Source: Atkinsonella hypoxylon (taxonomy: Eukaryota > Ascomycota > Sordariomycetes > Hypocreales > Clavicipitaceae). From it: a stretch of 64,000 nt of DNA. Position 1 is the first letter of the stretch. The number at the start of each line of letters is the position of its first letter. Shown piece by piece: positions 1 through 12,200 of this stretch. The stretch is from NCBI GenBank assembly GCA_000729835.1, contig JFHB01000106.1, positions 1 to 64,000 on the forward strand, in the 5' to 3' direction. Below the pieces are notes generated by a model. The model had not been told where the DNA came from. It did not search any database and saw nothing but the letters and a program-made list of their open reading frames with translations. Position numbers and translations under genes: made by a program.

Positions 1-2257
1 AACACTCTCCTTAGAAATTAGCTATTTCTAGCTAATAGAAGCTGCTGTAAGCTTCTAAATCCCAAAAAGCATGGTTTCTTCTTACAGCTTAAGGGGCAAG
101 AGACCCCTAGAGTGTGTAAAAACCACGCTAATCTCTCTTATATAGGATTTCTGGCTAGCAATAGTTATAATAGCAGTTATAATGCTAGTTATTCTATAGA
201 GGTTTAAATCCCTTAACAGCCTAGTTTTAATCTAGAGGAATATAGCTAAATTAAGGAATTATCTAACTTTAAAGAAGAAGAAGCAGATAATACCAATAAC
301 GATGCTATAGAGCTATTAGCCCTAGTTCCTAAACAGGCTCCTAGTTAGATTCCTTCTAATAACGGGGATTTAGAAGGTCTAAATCCTAAGTTGCTAGATA
401 TTAGAGGAAGTAGCTGTCTAGATCCCTTAAACGAGGCCTGTAGTTCTTAAGAGATCTAGCAAGATAGGGAGCAACAGGAAGCTAGCTCTAATAATAATTC
501 TAGTAGTAATTCTCCTACTACTGCTTCTTCTTCCTATAAGAAGCTCCTAGAATTAGCTGCTACTTAGCACGTTAGATTAGAGCATATAGGACTCCCTTTA
601 CTAAAGAAGACTGCTTCTATTACTAAAGGAATTCCTAATTTTACAAAAATTAAGGAAAAGGATTTTAACTGCCTAGCTTGCAACTAAGCTAAAGCTGTTA
701 GAAGACCTAGTAAGTATACTATTCCTAACCCCCCTAGATTTTTAGATATTATAGAGGGAGATACCGTTAAAATAGAGCCTATACTGCACAATAAGAGGCC
801 TCTAGTTCTTTTTCTAATTAATAGAAAATTATAGTATAAATGGTCTTTTAATCTAGCTAATAAAGAGGGTTCTACTCTCTATAGCTGTATTAAAGGCTTC
901 TTTAAGGAATTAAAAAACCAGTATAACTACTACCCTAAACACCTTTATTTTAATAGTAGTATAGAAATTAATACTAGGTTGTAAGCTTAGCTATCTTCTA
1001 AGGGTATTTGCTTTAGCACCTCTTGCCCCTATATTTATAAATAGAATAGGCTAATAGAGAGAGCTATAAGGGTACTTCTAGACCGTTTACGTACTACTCT
1101 ACAGTAGTTACAATTACCTCTATATCTATAGTCTTACATCCTTCCTGCTATAGTAGATTTAGTTAATAGTACTATAAATAGTACTAAACTACTAAGTTCT
1201 AAACAGCTATATCTAGCTAATTTAGAGCCTTCTAAGACCTATAAGCCTAATTTTACTAAAATAAGGGCTATAGGCTCCTATTGCGAAGTTCTAATTCCTT
1301 TAGAACAACAATCTAGGTTACAGAAGCTAGCTAAAAGAACTATTCCTAGTAGACTTTTAGCTACGCTAGGTTCTAATGTATATTTAATATATATCCCCTT
1401 TAAACGAGCTGTTATAAAGACTAGCTTCGTTAAAATTATAGAAGGAATAGGTTCTATTTTATAGAGCATCCCTAAGGTTCCTATTAGTTCTATAGTGGAT
1501 AATCCTTTAGAGGGAGAAATCGATAACTAGCAGCAATTAGTGGATAATTATACCCCTAAGTATCCTTATTCTAGTTATCTAGATGTGCTAAATCATCCAC
1601 TAGAACCTGTAGATTAAGCTCTTCTACTAAGCAACCCTATAGAAACTGTAGAGGCCCCTAAAGCCCCTATACCTATAGAAGCCCCTTAGGCTAATATAGA
1701 ACCTATAGAAGCTGAAGCTAATGCTGATGCTATAGATTTAGATGGAGATATATTTTCCTTAATTAAGGATCTATGCTTTAAGGCTAGGACTAAAGCAGCT
1801 ATTACTTCTAATAGCAAGGGTGAACTTCCTAATATATAGAAGCAAGCCATAAAAAGCTCTACTAAGCAGCATTAGATAGAAGCTACCTATAGCGAATTTA
1901 AGTAGCTATTAGCTGCTAGAACCTTTAAATTTATAGGGAAAGACTAAGTACCTAAGGGCTAAAGAGTTCTAAAGAATAGGCTTATTTATAGGCTAAAAAA
2001 GGATAAAGAAAATAATCCTATAAAATATAAGGCCCGCCTTGTTGCTAAGGGATTTATGTAAATAGAAGGTTAAGATTACCTAAAGACCTTTAATGCAACT
2101 AGTATTCCTCCTAGCTAGCGTATATTATTAGCTTTTGCAGCTTTTAATAACTGGGAAGTTGAGTAAATCGATTTTATAGGAGCGTTTTTAAATAGCAAGC
2201 TAAAAGAAGCTATTTATATAGAAATCCTAGATGGATTCGTTGAATTTGCAGAGCAAG
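1..2257 (+). pseudogene. Copia-A copy A1, integrase to early reverse transcriptase part of gag-pol (RIP-degraded, left part)
   Basis: The segment begins inside the gag-pol of a Ty1/Copia element, just after the protease, and runs through integrase into reverse transcriptase. It aligns along its whole length with 11065-13310 of copy A2 and 34940-37190 of copy A5. Visible pieces are the pre-integrase/zinc region around 560-720, the integrase glutamate context around 1030-1070 (QNRLIERAIR in other copies) and the start of RT around 2030-2240 (KARLVAKGF, IDFIGAFLN). Many codons are TAA or TAG where less damaged copies have CAA, CAG or TGG, the mark of RIP. The frame stops at gcaag (2253-2257), where Gypsy-A is inserted, and resumes at 53159. 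The 5' LTR and gag lie left of the window. Confidence 0.9.
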
Positions 2258-2500
2258 TGTTACGGTGGGATCTAACGTGGGTTTGTCGGAAGTGACGATA
2301 GGTTGTTGGATTCAACAGGTTATGTAATAATTCGTAAGAGGAGTCGTAAGAGCTTCTGTAAGGAGCATCTAGTAATAGTGTTCTAGTGAATAATAGTTAA
2401 TAGTTTAATTTAACTACCTAAGTGTTGCTTCTAACTACTTATATATAATTGCGGTTACATGCACTAGTAACCTGTAGGTCTATAGAATTATTCTGTAATA
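2258..2500 (-). repeat. Gypsy-A 3' LTR (left end)
   Basis: This 243 bp repeat matches 52911-53153 in the same orientation and 28271-28513 in the opposite one. The ends are tgttacgg and ctgtaata; the right end was cgtaaca before RIP, as the other copies show. The inner flank at 2501-2515 (agtgctgcccctata), read on the minus strand, is a G-rich stretch that could serve as polypurine tract. TSD gcaag lies at 2253-2257. Confidence 0.92.
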
Positions 2501-3861
2501 AGTGCTGCCCCTATAAAAAAGATTAGCTGTTCTAGCCGTTCTAAAATTAATTGTTAGTTGTTAGAAGGTATGTTAAATTGAACTAAATAACTTATTAATC
2601 TAGCTATTATAAAAGGCGCAGAAAGGTAGTTGTTATTTTATTACGTAAGCACACATTATTGTTATTGTAGTGCAATTTACAGCGTAGGTTACTATATTTA
2701 TGTATTTTTCTCTGTGCACTTATAATGCCTAAATTACACTTATAATCTAGTAACTATTAAATCTATATATTAAATTAATAGATTTCCTTAAACCTAATAG
2801 AGCGTTAAAGCTTATTCTATAACCTATATATAAGTAAAGTTGCGTAAAATTATCCTAGATAATATTAAATCCTGTAAATTAATCTTATATAATAAAGCTA
2901 ATTTATTAAATCTATATAGTATATTCCTTATGTAAGATTGTTTTACGCAGTGTTAAAAGCATTAAAAATTAATCTATATTAAAGTAAATTTTCTGTTAAA
3001 TCCCTTTAGTATATTTCTTTATATATATACAGCTTATTCTAATCCTTAAGCATTAGTAATAGCAGTAAATTATTAGTTAGTTATAGTAAGCTGTTAGTTC
3101 TCTTTAGAAAGTAAAGCTAAAGAACGTTTCTAGTAGCTTTAGGGAGAGTTTTACCTAGAAGGCATTAGTCTTATGCTTAATAGGTGTTTTTACTAGTTTA
3201 CCTATAGCTAGCCTCTTAGTTAGCGTTTTTACCTTAGTTAGCGTTAGCTTTACTGCAGGAAGTATCTTTTATAGAATTAATAGAGAGAAACACATTAAAG
3301 ATAGGTTAATTAGTATAAACTAAGTACTTCTTCTACGTTAAATAGTGCTAAATCTGTTACTAGAGAGGCTTTATATAGTAATAAGCTAGTTAGTTAAGCG
3401 TTCTAAGAAGCTTATATAAATGTAGTTAATTTTATATTATAAGCGTTTGCTTTCTGCCTATAGTATATTAATATTACTAGAAACCTTTAGTAAGGTTTTA
3501 TTTTTATTAATAACGTTATTAATACCTTTATTAAATTAACTTATGCTATTTAGTTAGTTATATATACTATAGATAGCAGTCTATAATTTGTTAAACTACT
3601 TATTAAATAGACCTCCTTTAGCCTCTATTTTAACCTAGTTAATCTTTTTATTTTACTTATTAATTTTAGCAATATAGAGGTTAAGTTACTTCTGTATAGC
3701 GTTACTACCTATAGGAGTATCCTTAAGGTAAGCTTTAATTATTTCTTTAGCGTTAGATTTATACTTCTTCTAAAGGAAACTATTACACTAGCTCTAGAAT
3801 TGCACTTTAGCTAATAGAATAAAGAGTAAGTCTATACAGCTAATACTAGCTAAAGCACCTA
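2501..3861 (-). pseudogene. Gypsy-A 3' region: distal half of an unrecognised post-integrase reading frame, then 3' untranslated end
   Basis: On the minus strand one frame runs from 3861 to about 3050, broken almost only by TAA and TAG codons that RIP would make from CAA and CAG. It continues the frame of 26035-25094: joining the two at the Copia-B insertion point (TSD accta) keeps the phase. The predicted product is rich in Lys, Asn, Gln and Ile. It has a likely helical segment encoded around 3750-3450, a short hydrophobic run encoded near 3310-3270, and a basic stretch (KRLAIGKLVKTPIKHKT) encoded near 3210-3160. I recognise no family. From 3050 to 2501 I see only AT-rich degraded sequence before the LTR. 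Confidence 0.45.
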
Positions 3862-4387
3862 TATCAAAAGTAGCTTCAACACCAGTGCCAAAAGTGGCCA
3901 CAACACCAGCGATACCAACATCGCCAGCTTCATGCAACATCAGCTCCAACAGCTGTTACCAGCACAACTACTCCAACAGTAGCACAACAAAGGAACTTAG
4001 TTACAATAACTAAGTGTAGGAAACAAATAGGTGTAGTGGACCAGGATAGGATACAACAGGGGTTATCTAGTCTATTATCTTTCCTTTGTTATAGAGCTCT
4101 ATATACACTAATATTAGCCCCTCTTATAGAGGCAGTGCAACGGATCACTTAGCATCTCTCGGAATTCTCTTGCTCTACAAGCTGCAGGATTTTTAGGTAT
4201 CTAGCTATCCCCCTTCTTGTTTTTCCTTCTTCTCTTCTCTTTCTTTATCTCTTAGAATTAGCTATATATAGACTGCTTCCTCCCTCCTAAGTTAGAGAAA
4301 TTAAGGAAGTAATTTATACTCTTCTACACACTAGAAGCTTCTTTATCTTCTCTCTCTTCTGTTATCTCTTCTATCTCCTCTTTAATA
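3862..4387 (+). repeat. Copia-B 5' LTR
   Basis: It is colinear with 24563-25088 at equal length (526 bp). It begins tatcaaaag, where an original TG has probably been changed to TA by RIP, and ends ctctttaata. It includes a CA-rich stretch near 3880-3960 that has largely escaped CpA loss, unlike the element's coding part. Confidence 0.92.
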
Positions 4388-4400
4388 GTTATAAGCCTAG
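4388..4400 (+). other. Copia-B primer-binding site (half-tRNA type)
   Basis: The sequence gttataagcctag directly follows the 5' LTR. It is one RIP step from gttatgagcc, the complement of the initiator tRNA-Met anticodon loop and stem (GGCUCAUAAC). Copia elements of Drosophila are known to prime with a 5' half of tRNA-iMet; the same use here is inferred. Confidence 0.65.
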
Positions 4401-4562
4401 TTTGCCCTTCTTTAGTATCTTTACCTTTTTAATAACTCTGTTATCTTCTTTAGCTCCCTAAAGCTATTTACATTATTCTGTTATTATAAATACCTAGTAT
4501 CTTTAATAACACTCTTTTTATTACACAGTTATGTGCTTTGCACTATACTATATAATTTCCCT

Positions 4563-4645
4563 GTTATTAACAACAATAACATCTTTTCTCGTTATTAACA
4601 ACAATAATATCTTTTCTTGTTATTAACAACAATAATATCTTTCTT
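4563..4645 (+). repeat. Three tandem 28 bp units in the Copia-B leader
   Basis: Units start at 4563, 4591 and 4619. Each begins gttattaacaacaataa and ends in a short pyrimidine run; the third is one base shorter. They lie in the untranslated leader between LTR and gag. Confidence 0.9.
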
Positions 4646-4695
4646 GTTATCTACCTTAATAACAACCTCTTTAATATTAATTACGTAATATTAAT

Positions 4696-4726
4696 CCTAA
4701 CCCTAACCCTAACCCTAGAGGGTTAG
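4696..4726 (+). repeat. Interstitial telomere-like repeat with hairpin in the Copia-B leader
   Basis: Three CCCTAA units (4696-4716) are followed by agagggttag. The stretch 4709-4726 forms a perfect 7 bp stem, CTAACCC with GGGTTAG, around the 4-base loop TAGA. CCCTAA/TTAGGG is the telomere unit of most filamentous ascomycetes. It lies within the element, about 310 bp after the LTR. Confidence 0.85.
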
Positions 4727-5149
4727 CAGAAGGAGTTAGTTATTAACCCCTTTAAAGAGATAACACTTACAACAATTTAATAACAAATTAAGCAGTTATA
4801 CTACTAAAAGCGCCCTAATTTTCACTACGGATTTTGCTCTAATTTAAAATCCAACTTCTATTCTAAATTTGTCTTTAAAAATAGAATATTTCCCTTAAAT
4901 TAACTTCTTAATTTTCTTTTAGCATTAGTTTTAAATCTAACAGTAAAGTACAACATTAATTTTTAGTCTTAAATTTACACTAAATTTAACAATAAATTCT
5001 ACAGTAAATTCAACCCTAATCACAAAACGGATTTCTACTACGGATTTATTATCGATTAATCTACTAGATTTTTACTATAGATTCCACTATAGAGCTTAGA
5101 TTAACAGCTTAATACTAACTTTATACAGCAAGGGACTGGAATTATTAGA

Positions 5150-8100
5150 TTTTAGTTATTGAAAAATATACAATAAACGAAGGAGTCTAGAACTACCTAG
5201 ATCCTGCAGAGAACAATAAAGAGGAACTAACTAAGCCACAAGAACTAATACCTAAGGATATTAATAAAAAGGTTACTATAGTAGAAGATTTAGACAACTA
5301 CGAATTCTCTATTCTATAGTTCCTCTACACACAATATTAAATAAAGATCTAAGACTACTACAACTAGAAGAAGGCACTTAACAGCATCTAACAATAGATA
5401 GTTAAAACAGTCAGTAACTACTATAAAACTATTAGCTACAAGCACAATATCGCTAAGTAGATCCTTCTTCTTTAACAATAATTAAAGCTAACATCTTAGG
5501 ACAACAAAAAAGAAGTACTTTTTTAATATAAAGCTGTATTAAAGAGCCCTTCTAGAACTAAGATAAAGGAATTTATTACTTCCTACAAGAAGGTACTCTT
5601 AGAAGCACAGTAAATCGATCTTCTAAATACCTATAATCTTTAGCTAACTTTAGACTTCCTTAATGCTATTTAGCAAATTAACTCTTCCTTTTTAACCTAT
5701 TAGCACAACAGAATTAGAGATAAATTAATCTCTAATAAGCCTAATTAGAAGGAAAAGATACTAGATAGCTACTAAATTGTAGATCTTTTTAAAAGCTAAA
5801 TAAAGGCTAACAACAACAGATCCTTTACTAACTTCTAGGACTAGAAAGCTCCTTTTTCTTTAAAACAGCTAAATCCACTAAATTTAAATTTAAATCCTAT
5901 ATATATCTATAGAAAGTCTTATAAGTATAATAAGTGTTATTACTTAGTGAGCAACAATAGACTAAAAGACTAGAAACCTAACAAGAAGACTATTAAATCT
6001 ATTCAACAAAAACTTAAGAACAATAAGTCTATAAAGAAGGTAATATATACATTAAAAAAAGATAACCTATCTATTAGCAATAATGTTCTTCCTAAGGGAT
6101 CTTCTTCTTCTTCCTTAAATCTAGTTATTAGTTCTGCCTTTACTAATCTATCTTCTTTATTTAGTAATTTAAATACCCCTTATTCTCTAAGGGACTCCTA
6201 GATTCTTAATTCTAGCTCTAACATCTATATAACTAATAACCTAGATAGGTTATTAGATTATAAGGAAGCTACTACAACACAATAGATCTTTACTGGAGAT
6301 TTAAGCCTTCCTATTCTAGGATATAGCTGCGTTCTTATTAGAACCAACAAAGGACTCTTCTAACTTCAATAGGTTGCCTTTATTCCTACATTCTACACTA
6401 ATGTAGCAAGCCTAGATAAGCTTCTATAAGCTAGATATAACTAGAACCTAAAGATAGGTTAGGTTACAAAAGACTTAAGCAACCTCTTCTAAACAATAAG
6501 GAACTATAGGCAACTAACTATTAAATTTAACGAAATTAACAATCAACCTAATGGTTCCTTTTCTACAACTTCTTTAGCGTCAGCAGACCTATAGCATTAA
6601 CAATTAGGGCATCCTAATAAGGAAGCTCTTAAACACCTAGTAGAAGTAACTACAGGAGCTAAGGTTACTGGATTTACAAAAATTAAATGTAAAGCTTGTT
6701 CTCTTTTAAAGGCAACTAGGAAAATCAATAGGGAACCTTCTCTAGGCTCTAGTTCTAGGCCCTTCTAGAAAGTCTTTATTAATATCTTTAAGCTAGAATA
6801 AGGATACAACAGTTCTAATTTAGCTCTCCTAATAAAGAACAATTTCACAAAGATAATTACGTATTATCCTTTGTTTTCTTTAACTTAATAAGAGTTAGTC
6901 TTAAAGCTTAAAGTCTTTAATAACTATATAAAGAGACAGTAGCAACTAGATATTTATATTATCTATTAAGACAACAAAAGAGGTCTTTAACAAGACTATA
7001 CAACCTAGATCTAGCAACAAGGAATTAAAGACAAGCTAATAGCACTATATACCTTAGCCTAAAATAGTTAAGCTGAAAGATTAGGGGGTATAATAGCTAC
7101 TAAAGCTAGAACCTTACAGCTTTCCTTAAATTTACCTTCCGAATTATAGCCTAAACTCTAGAAAACAGCAACGTTCTTATACAACAGAACCCCTTAACAA
7201 GGCATAAATTAGAAGACCCCTTTTTAGGTATTCTACACTTAGCTTTCTAAAAACAACAAGAATACTAGATATTCTAGCTTCCTTAAGCTAGATATCTCTT
7301 TCCTTAAAGCCTTTAGTTATAGAGCTTATTCTCTTACAACAGAAGCTCTTAAGAATATAGCTAAACGAGAACTTAAAACCTTACCCTATACAGAGATTAG
7401 TTACCTAGTTAGTTATAATTCCTTAAACATCTTTTGCATCTAGATTCTAACGAAAAACGAGATTAAAAGAGTAAAAGACGTTACTTTTAACGAATCTTCC
7501 TTCTACAACCTACACAAAAAGCAACCTATTTAACAAGAGGTTTAAATACAGCTTCTAGTATATATTAAATTAACCTTTAAATTTAAAGACTTCTAACTAA
7601 CTACACTTATAGAAGTGCAGCTTCTACCTGTTTTAAACCTAGAAGAATACTAAGACTTCACTTCCTCTATAGAACCCTCTATAGATAAGGAACCTCTACA
7701 ACAATAAGAACCTTTCTAGTTACTAACACTAAGTCTAGAGCCTTAGTCTCTTCCTTAACAGCTTCTACAACTAACTAACCCTTGTAGGTTAGAAAGACTA
7801 GCTACCTATAATTTATCTAACTTTATCTTTGCTAATAGCTTCCTACTAGGCATAAAGGAAAGACTTTATCGACAAACTCTTCCCCCTAAACCTAGGAACT
7901 AGAAAGAGCTACAACAACACTAATTCGTTAACGAGTTTAAAGAGGCAGCAATAAAGGAATTTAACGATAACTAGGAAAAGGGAACCTTTTAACTAACACT
8001 AGTTACAGATCTTCCTACTGGATACAAGCTAATTCCTCTTACCTAGGTCTTTAAGTATAAATTCAACAAGCACGGATACCTTACTCGATTTAAAGCTAGA

Positions 8101-8273
8101 ATCTATGTAAGAGAAGACCTTCAACCTATAAGCTCGAAAGAGACTTATGCAGCAACCCTTACAGCTAGATCCTTTCGAATCCTTATAGCAATTCTAATAA
8201 AATTCAACCTCAATTCTATCCAAATGGACGCTGTCTCTGCCTTCACCAATAGTCTTTAAGATAAAACTATTTA
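5150..8273 (+). pseudogene. Copia-B gag-pol, first part: Gag, integrase, start of reverse transcriptase (RIP-degraded)
   Basis: One frame can be followed from about 5150 to 8273, broken by TAA and TAG codons of RIP type. The Gag region is at about 5200-5930, then a degenerate zinc-knuckle-like segment near 5930-5960 (KYNKCYYLVSNN). A Ser/Lys-rich linker and protease region follow. The pre-integrase zinc region with LGHPNKEALKHL and KCKAC lies at about 6605-6710. The integrase core follows to about 7200 (RTPQQG-like context near 7185). RT starts near 8000 with FNKHGYLTRFKARI and QMDAVSAFTNSL. The start codon is uncertain because the sequence before 5150 is heavily mutated. The frame is cut at attta (8269-8273) by chimeric element A2 and resumes at 15485. 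Damage is heaviest upstream of 8000 and light from 8100 to 8250. Confidence 0.88.
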
Positions 8274-8353
8274 TGTTAAAAATATATGTTAAAATATATA
8301 AGGCTTTGTAATCCTAGGTTCAGTTGGATCGGTCCACTCTTTTGATCTTAATA
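8274..8353 (+). repeat. TRIM-A LTR acting as 5' end of A2
   Basis: The 80 bp repeat runs from tgttaaaaatatatg to gatcttaata. It differs from the TRIM-A LTR at 44579 by two G/A changes and from that at 44851 by one C/T change. All three are RIP-type, and this copy has the unmutated base each time. Confidence 0.95.
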
Positions 8354-9288
8354 AGCCCGGAAGACCTATCTGCAAGCTGTTAGCCCGCTGAAATCTACTA
8401 TTGTGTACTGTATTACCCACTAGAAGCTATATTAAGACCTGCGCTAGCAGCTATCGCTGCCATTAGTAGCTTGCTGGAAGCTATTAATACCTGCCGCACA
8501 CACATCGCCAGCCACTATACTGGTGTTTTCATTCTGCCCACCCTGTGCCTCCTGCACTAGTCCTATACACTCTGTGCATACACACTTTTGAAGCTATTCT
8601 CAATAGCTAGGTTCTATTGTTGCGCAACATCAAAATATACATATCTATACACATTATATTCGCACTGCAAATCGTTTTATTAGGCACTGCCTAATCAATT
8701 ATTTCCATTAAGAAATAAGCTTAGCGCTGCACTATATCGCTCGTTGTTGTGCTATTATCTTGTATATTGTGCACCCTGTGCACCTCTGTTAGTAGCTATA
8801 CTACAATTTATAGTGCACGCCTAACAGCTCTTGTTGCGGATATTCCTGTGTTTTTAGTCGCAGAATCAATTTATGTAGTAATCCTACTGGTTGGGATTTT
8901 AAAGTAGGAATTAGCTAGATATCCCTAAATTAGCTATACCTAGGTCTCCACTGATTTATTAGAACCTAATTAGAGAAGAATCTCCTGAATTTTTTGGCTA
9001 AAAATAGCTAGAACCTATGTTTTATGCCCCTTACGACTGCTTGTCAATCTAGTCTACTATACAAATTGTATATGCATACAGATTGCGATATAATGCAGCC
9101 TTTAGAGCCCGTTATACCTATTACAAAAGAAATTAGAGAAAAATCTCAGTATAATTTCTAAAGATATAGGGCACTTCTAGCCTATATTTAGTAAGAATTA
9201 TTACTGTTATTTACTACTATTTCTACTGTAATTTAGGCTATAATTAGCTATAAAGAGCGTTAAATTAGCTATATTTTAAACCCTTAAA
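8354..9288 (+). other. Copia-A leader (untranslated) of A2
   Basis: About 935 bp separate the truncated primer-binding site (agcccggaag, 8354) from the gag start. The same leader occurs in A3, A5 and A6. It is less AT-rich than the coding part and includes gtgcaccctgtgcac near 8769-8783, two copies of the palindrome GTGCAC. No open frame is evident. Confidence 0.75.
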
Positions 9289-12200
9289 ATAGCACTAAAA
9301 GGAATAGGTAAGGGAAAGAGCACAAGCCCTAAACGGGGTAGTAGTTCTAGTACACTAGCTACAGCTGCTGCTACTAGCTTTCCTAGTCCAGCAAGGTCCC
9401 CCCCTTAGCCAGTAGATTCCTCTTCTAATAAAGAAGATTATACAGCTAAGAAGGCTCTAAAGGAAGCTAGATTAGCTTCTAAAAGAGTAGTGTAAGTCTA
9501 ATGTTTAAGCTAATCTAAAAGCTTAAATAGATAAGCAACAAGAGACCCTAAATAGATTTATTAGGCATAGTGAAGCAAAACAAAGCCAAAATAAAGGTAA
9601 TATAGCTGATTTACTAAGTAAATTAGATACTATAATTATATCTATAGGTAATCTCTCTATAGGGTCTCCCTCTAAGGTAGTAGATCCTATTACTTCTAAA
9701 AGAGCTTCTAAAGTCTCTTTTGAAGCCCCTAAACCTTCTAGTTCTAATAGTGCTACTTTTCTGCCTACTTTTAATAAAGGCACTATAAAAGAGCTAAATA
9801 AGAAGGTCCACTCTATTCTAGAGGCTGCTAAGCTAAAAGGCCCTAAAAATTTTAAACAGTAGAAGTAAGCTTTAACTATTTAATTTAGGGCACTAGGATT
9901 CCCTTAATTTATTAATAATCCTAGTATAGCTAGTATATTAGTAGATTTAGAGCAAGCTATTATCCTTATAATTATAAGAGATAGTTGCTAATTTAGACCT
10001 TAAGCTGCTATAAGCTGGCATAAGTCCCCTATAGATGCCTATAACGTTCTAGTTAGGCAATATTTGCAGAGTGCTAAAATACAATGTAGTACGCTATATG
10101 CTAGTTATTATAACTTATTGTTTTTGAACTATAAGGGATCTTTAAAGGCCTTTAATGCTAAATTTAATAATTTACTAGCTAGATTACAGCTCTATAGTGT
10201 AGCTATCAATTCTATTAACTAGGTAAATTATTATATTAATACTTTAAAGAAGACCTTCCCTAGCTAGGCTGAAAGGCAGCAATATTCTATTAGAGCTGCT
10301 AGAGCATAAGGTCTATCTGTAAAAATGCTGAATTTACAGTTCCTTATAGCTGATTTATTAGAAGAATAAAGAGATAAAAGCTCCTCTATATCTAAGGCTC
10401 TTAGTTATAAAGCTTCTAATTCTAATAGTTCTAATAATAATAAAGCTAACTAAGGAAAGAATCCTACTAATCAGAAGAAGAATTCTAATTCTAATTCTAA
10501 CAATTCTAATGCCTCTAAAGAAAAAGATTAAGATAAAGCCTCTAAGAATAAGAAGAAGTAGAAGGGCTAAAGAAGAAGTAATAAAAACTCTAGGAATAAG
10601 GATAGAGAAGCTGCTTTTGCTATAGGTTGTTATAACCTATCTACTAGCAACTAGGATACTATAGAATCTAATAATTCTAGCAGTTCTAGTAGTGATGATT
10701 CTTACAACTTAGATACAGAATCTACTACTAGTGATACTAGTACTACTAGTAATAATACCCCTTCTTTTAACTATTCCAATAGAATAATTAAAAACTCCTT
10801 ACTATACAATACAGGTTCTACCTGTTATATAGTTAACAATAAGGCATTTTTTAGGACTTTTAAGCCTATAAAAAAGGGTAAAACCGCGCCTATTGCTACT
10901 AGAGAAGGTCCTATTTATCCTAAAGGACAGGGAACTGCTGTATTCTAGGTACTAGTTAGTATAAATCCAGCTAAATACAGACCTTTAGCTCTAAAGGATG
11001 CTCTATATTGCCTAGGTTTAGATACTAACCTAATTAGTGGTCTAAAGCACTATTTAACAGGGGGCACTCTCCTTAGAAATCAGCTATTTCTAGCTAATAG
11101 AAGCTGCTGTAGGCTTCTAAATCCCAAAAAGTATAGTTTCTTTCTACAGCTTAAGGGGCAAGAGACCCCTAGAGTGTGTAAAAACTACGCAAATCTCTCT
11201 TATATAGGATTTACTAGCAATAGTTATAATAGCAGTTATAATGCTAGTTATCCTATAGAGGTTTAAATCCCTTAACAGCCTAGTTTTAATCCTAAGGAAT
11301 ATAGCTGTATTAAGGAATTATCTAATTTTAAAGAAGAAGATAATACTAATAACGATGTTATAGAGCTATTAGCCCTAGTTCCTAAACGGGCTCCTAGTTA
11401 GATTCCTTCTAATAACAGGGATTTAGAAGGTCTAAATCCTAAGTTGCTGGATATTAGAGGAAATAGCTGTCTAGATCTCTTAAATAAGGCCTGTGGTTCT
11501 CAAGAGATCTAGCAAGATAGAGAGCAACAGGAAGCTAGCTCTAATAATAATTCTAGTAGTATAAATCCTACTGCTTCTTCTTCCTATAAGAAGCTCCTAG
11601 AATTAGCTGCTACTTAGCACGTTAGATTAGGGCATATAGAACTCCCTTTACTAAAGAAAACTGCTTCTATTACTAAAGGTATTCCTAATTTTATAAAAAT
11701 CAAGGAAAAGGATTTTAACTGCCTAGCTTACAACTAAGCTAAAGCTGTTAGAAGACCTAGTAAGTATGCTATTCCTAACCCCCCTAGATGTTTAGATATT
11801 ATAGAGGGAGATACCGTTAAAATAGAGCCTATACTGCACAATAAGAGGCCTCTAGTTCTTTTTCTAATTAATAGAAAATTACGGTATAAGTGGTCTTTTA
11901 ATCTAGCTAATAAAGAGGGTTCTACTCTCTATAGCTATATTAAAGGCTTCTTTAAGGAATTAAAAAACTAGTATAACTGCTACCCTAAACACCTTTATTT
12001 TAATAGTAGTATAGAAATCGATACTAGGTTGTAAGCTTAGCTATCTTCTAAGGGTATTTGCTTTAGCACCTCTTGCCCCTATATTTATAAACAGAATAGG
12101 CTAATAGAGAGAGCTATAAGGGTACTTCTAGACCGTTTGCGTGCTACTCTACAGTAGTTACAATTACCTCTGTATCTATAGTCTTACATCCTTCCTGCTA

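Noticed and set aside
1278..1469. Open frame on the minus strand (63 codons), repeated at 12328-12519, 19232-19423, 36199-36444 and 60321-60512
   Set aside because: It is the antisense of the integrase C-terminal part of Copia-A in every copy. It survives because RIP makes few stops on that strand there; conservation follows the sense frame.
2258..2500. Terminal inverted repeats of a DNA transposon, because the ends tgttacgg/ccgtaaca are inverted
   Set aside because: The whole 243 bp is repeated directly at 52911-53153 and encloses Gypsy RT and integrase, so they are LTRs with short inverted termini.
4563..4645. A CRISPR-like array
   Set aside because: The repeats are directly adjacent without unique spacers, and the genome is fungal.
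4696..4726. A chromosome end or telomere fusion
   Set aside because: There are only three repeat units, and Copia-B sequence continues on both sides with a matching TSD at its outer ends.
9523..9783. Open frame on the minus strand (86 codons), repeated at 21968-22165, 33406-33666 and 63069-63266
   Set aside because: It is the antisense of Copia-A Gag. It recurs only because the element recurs.
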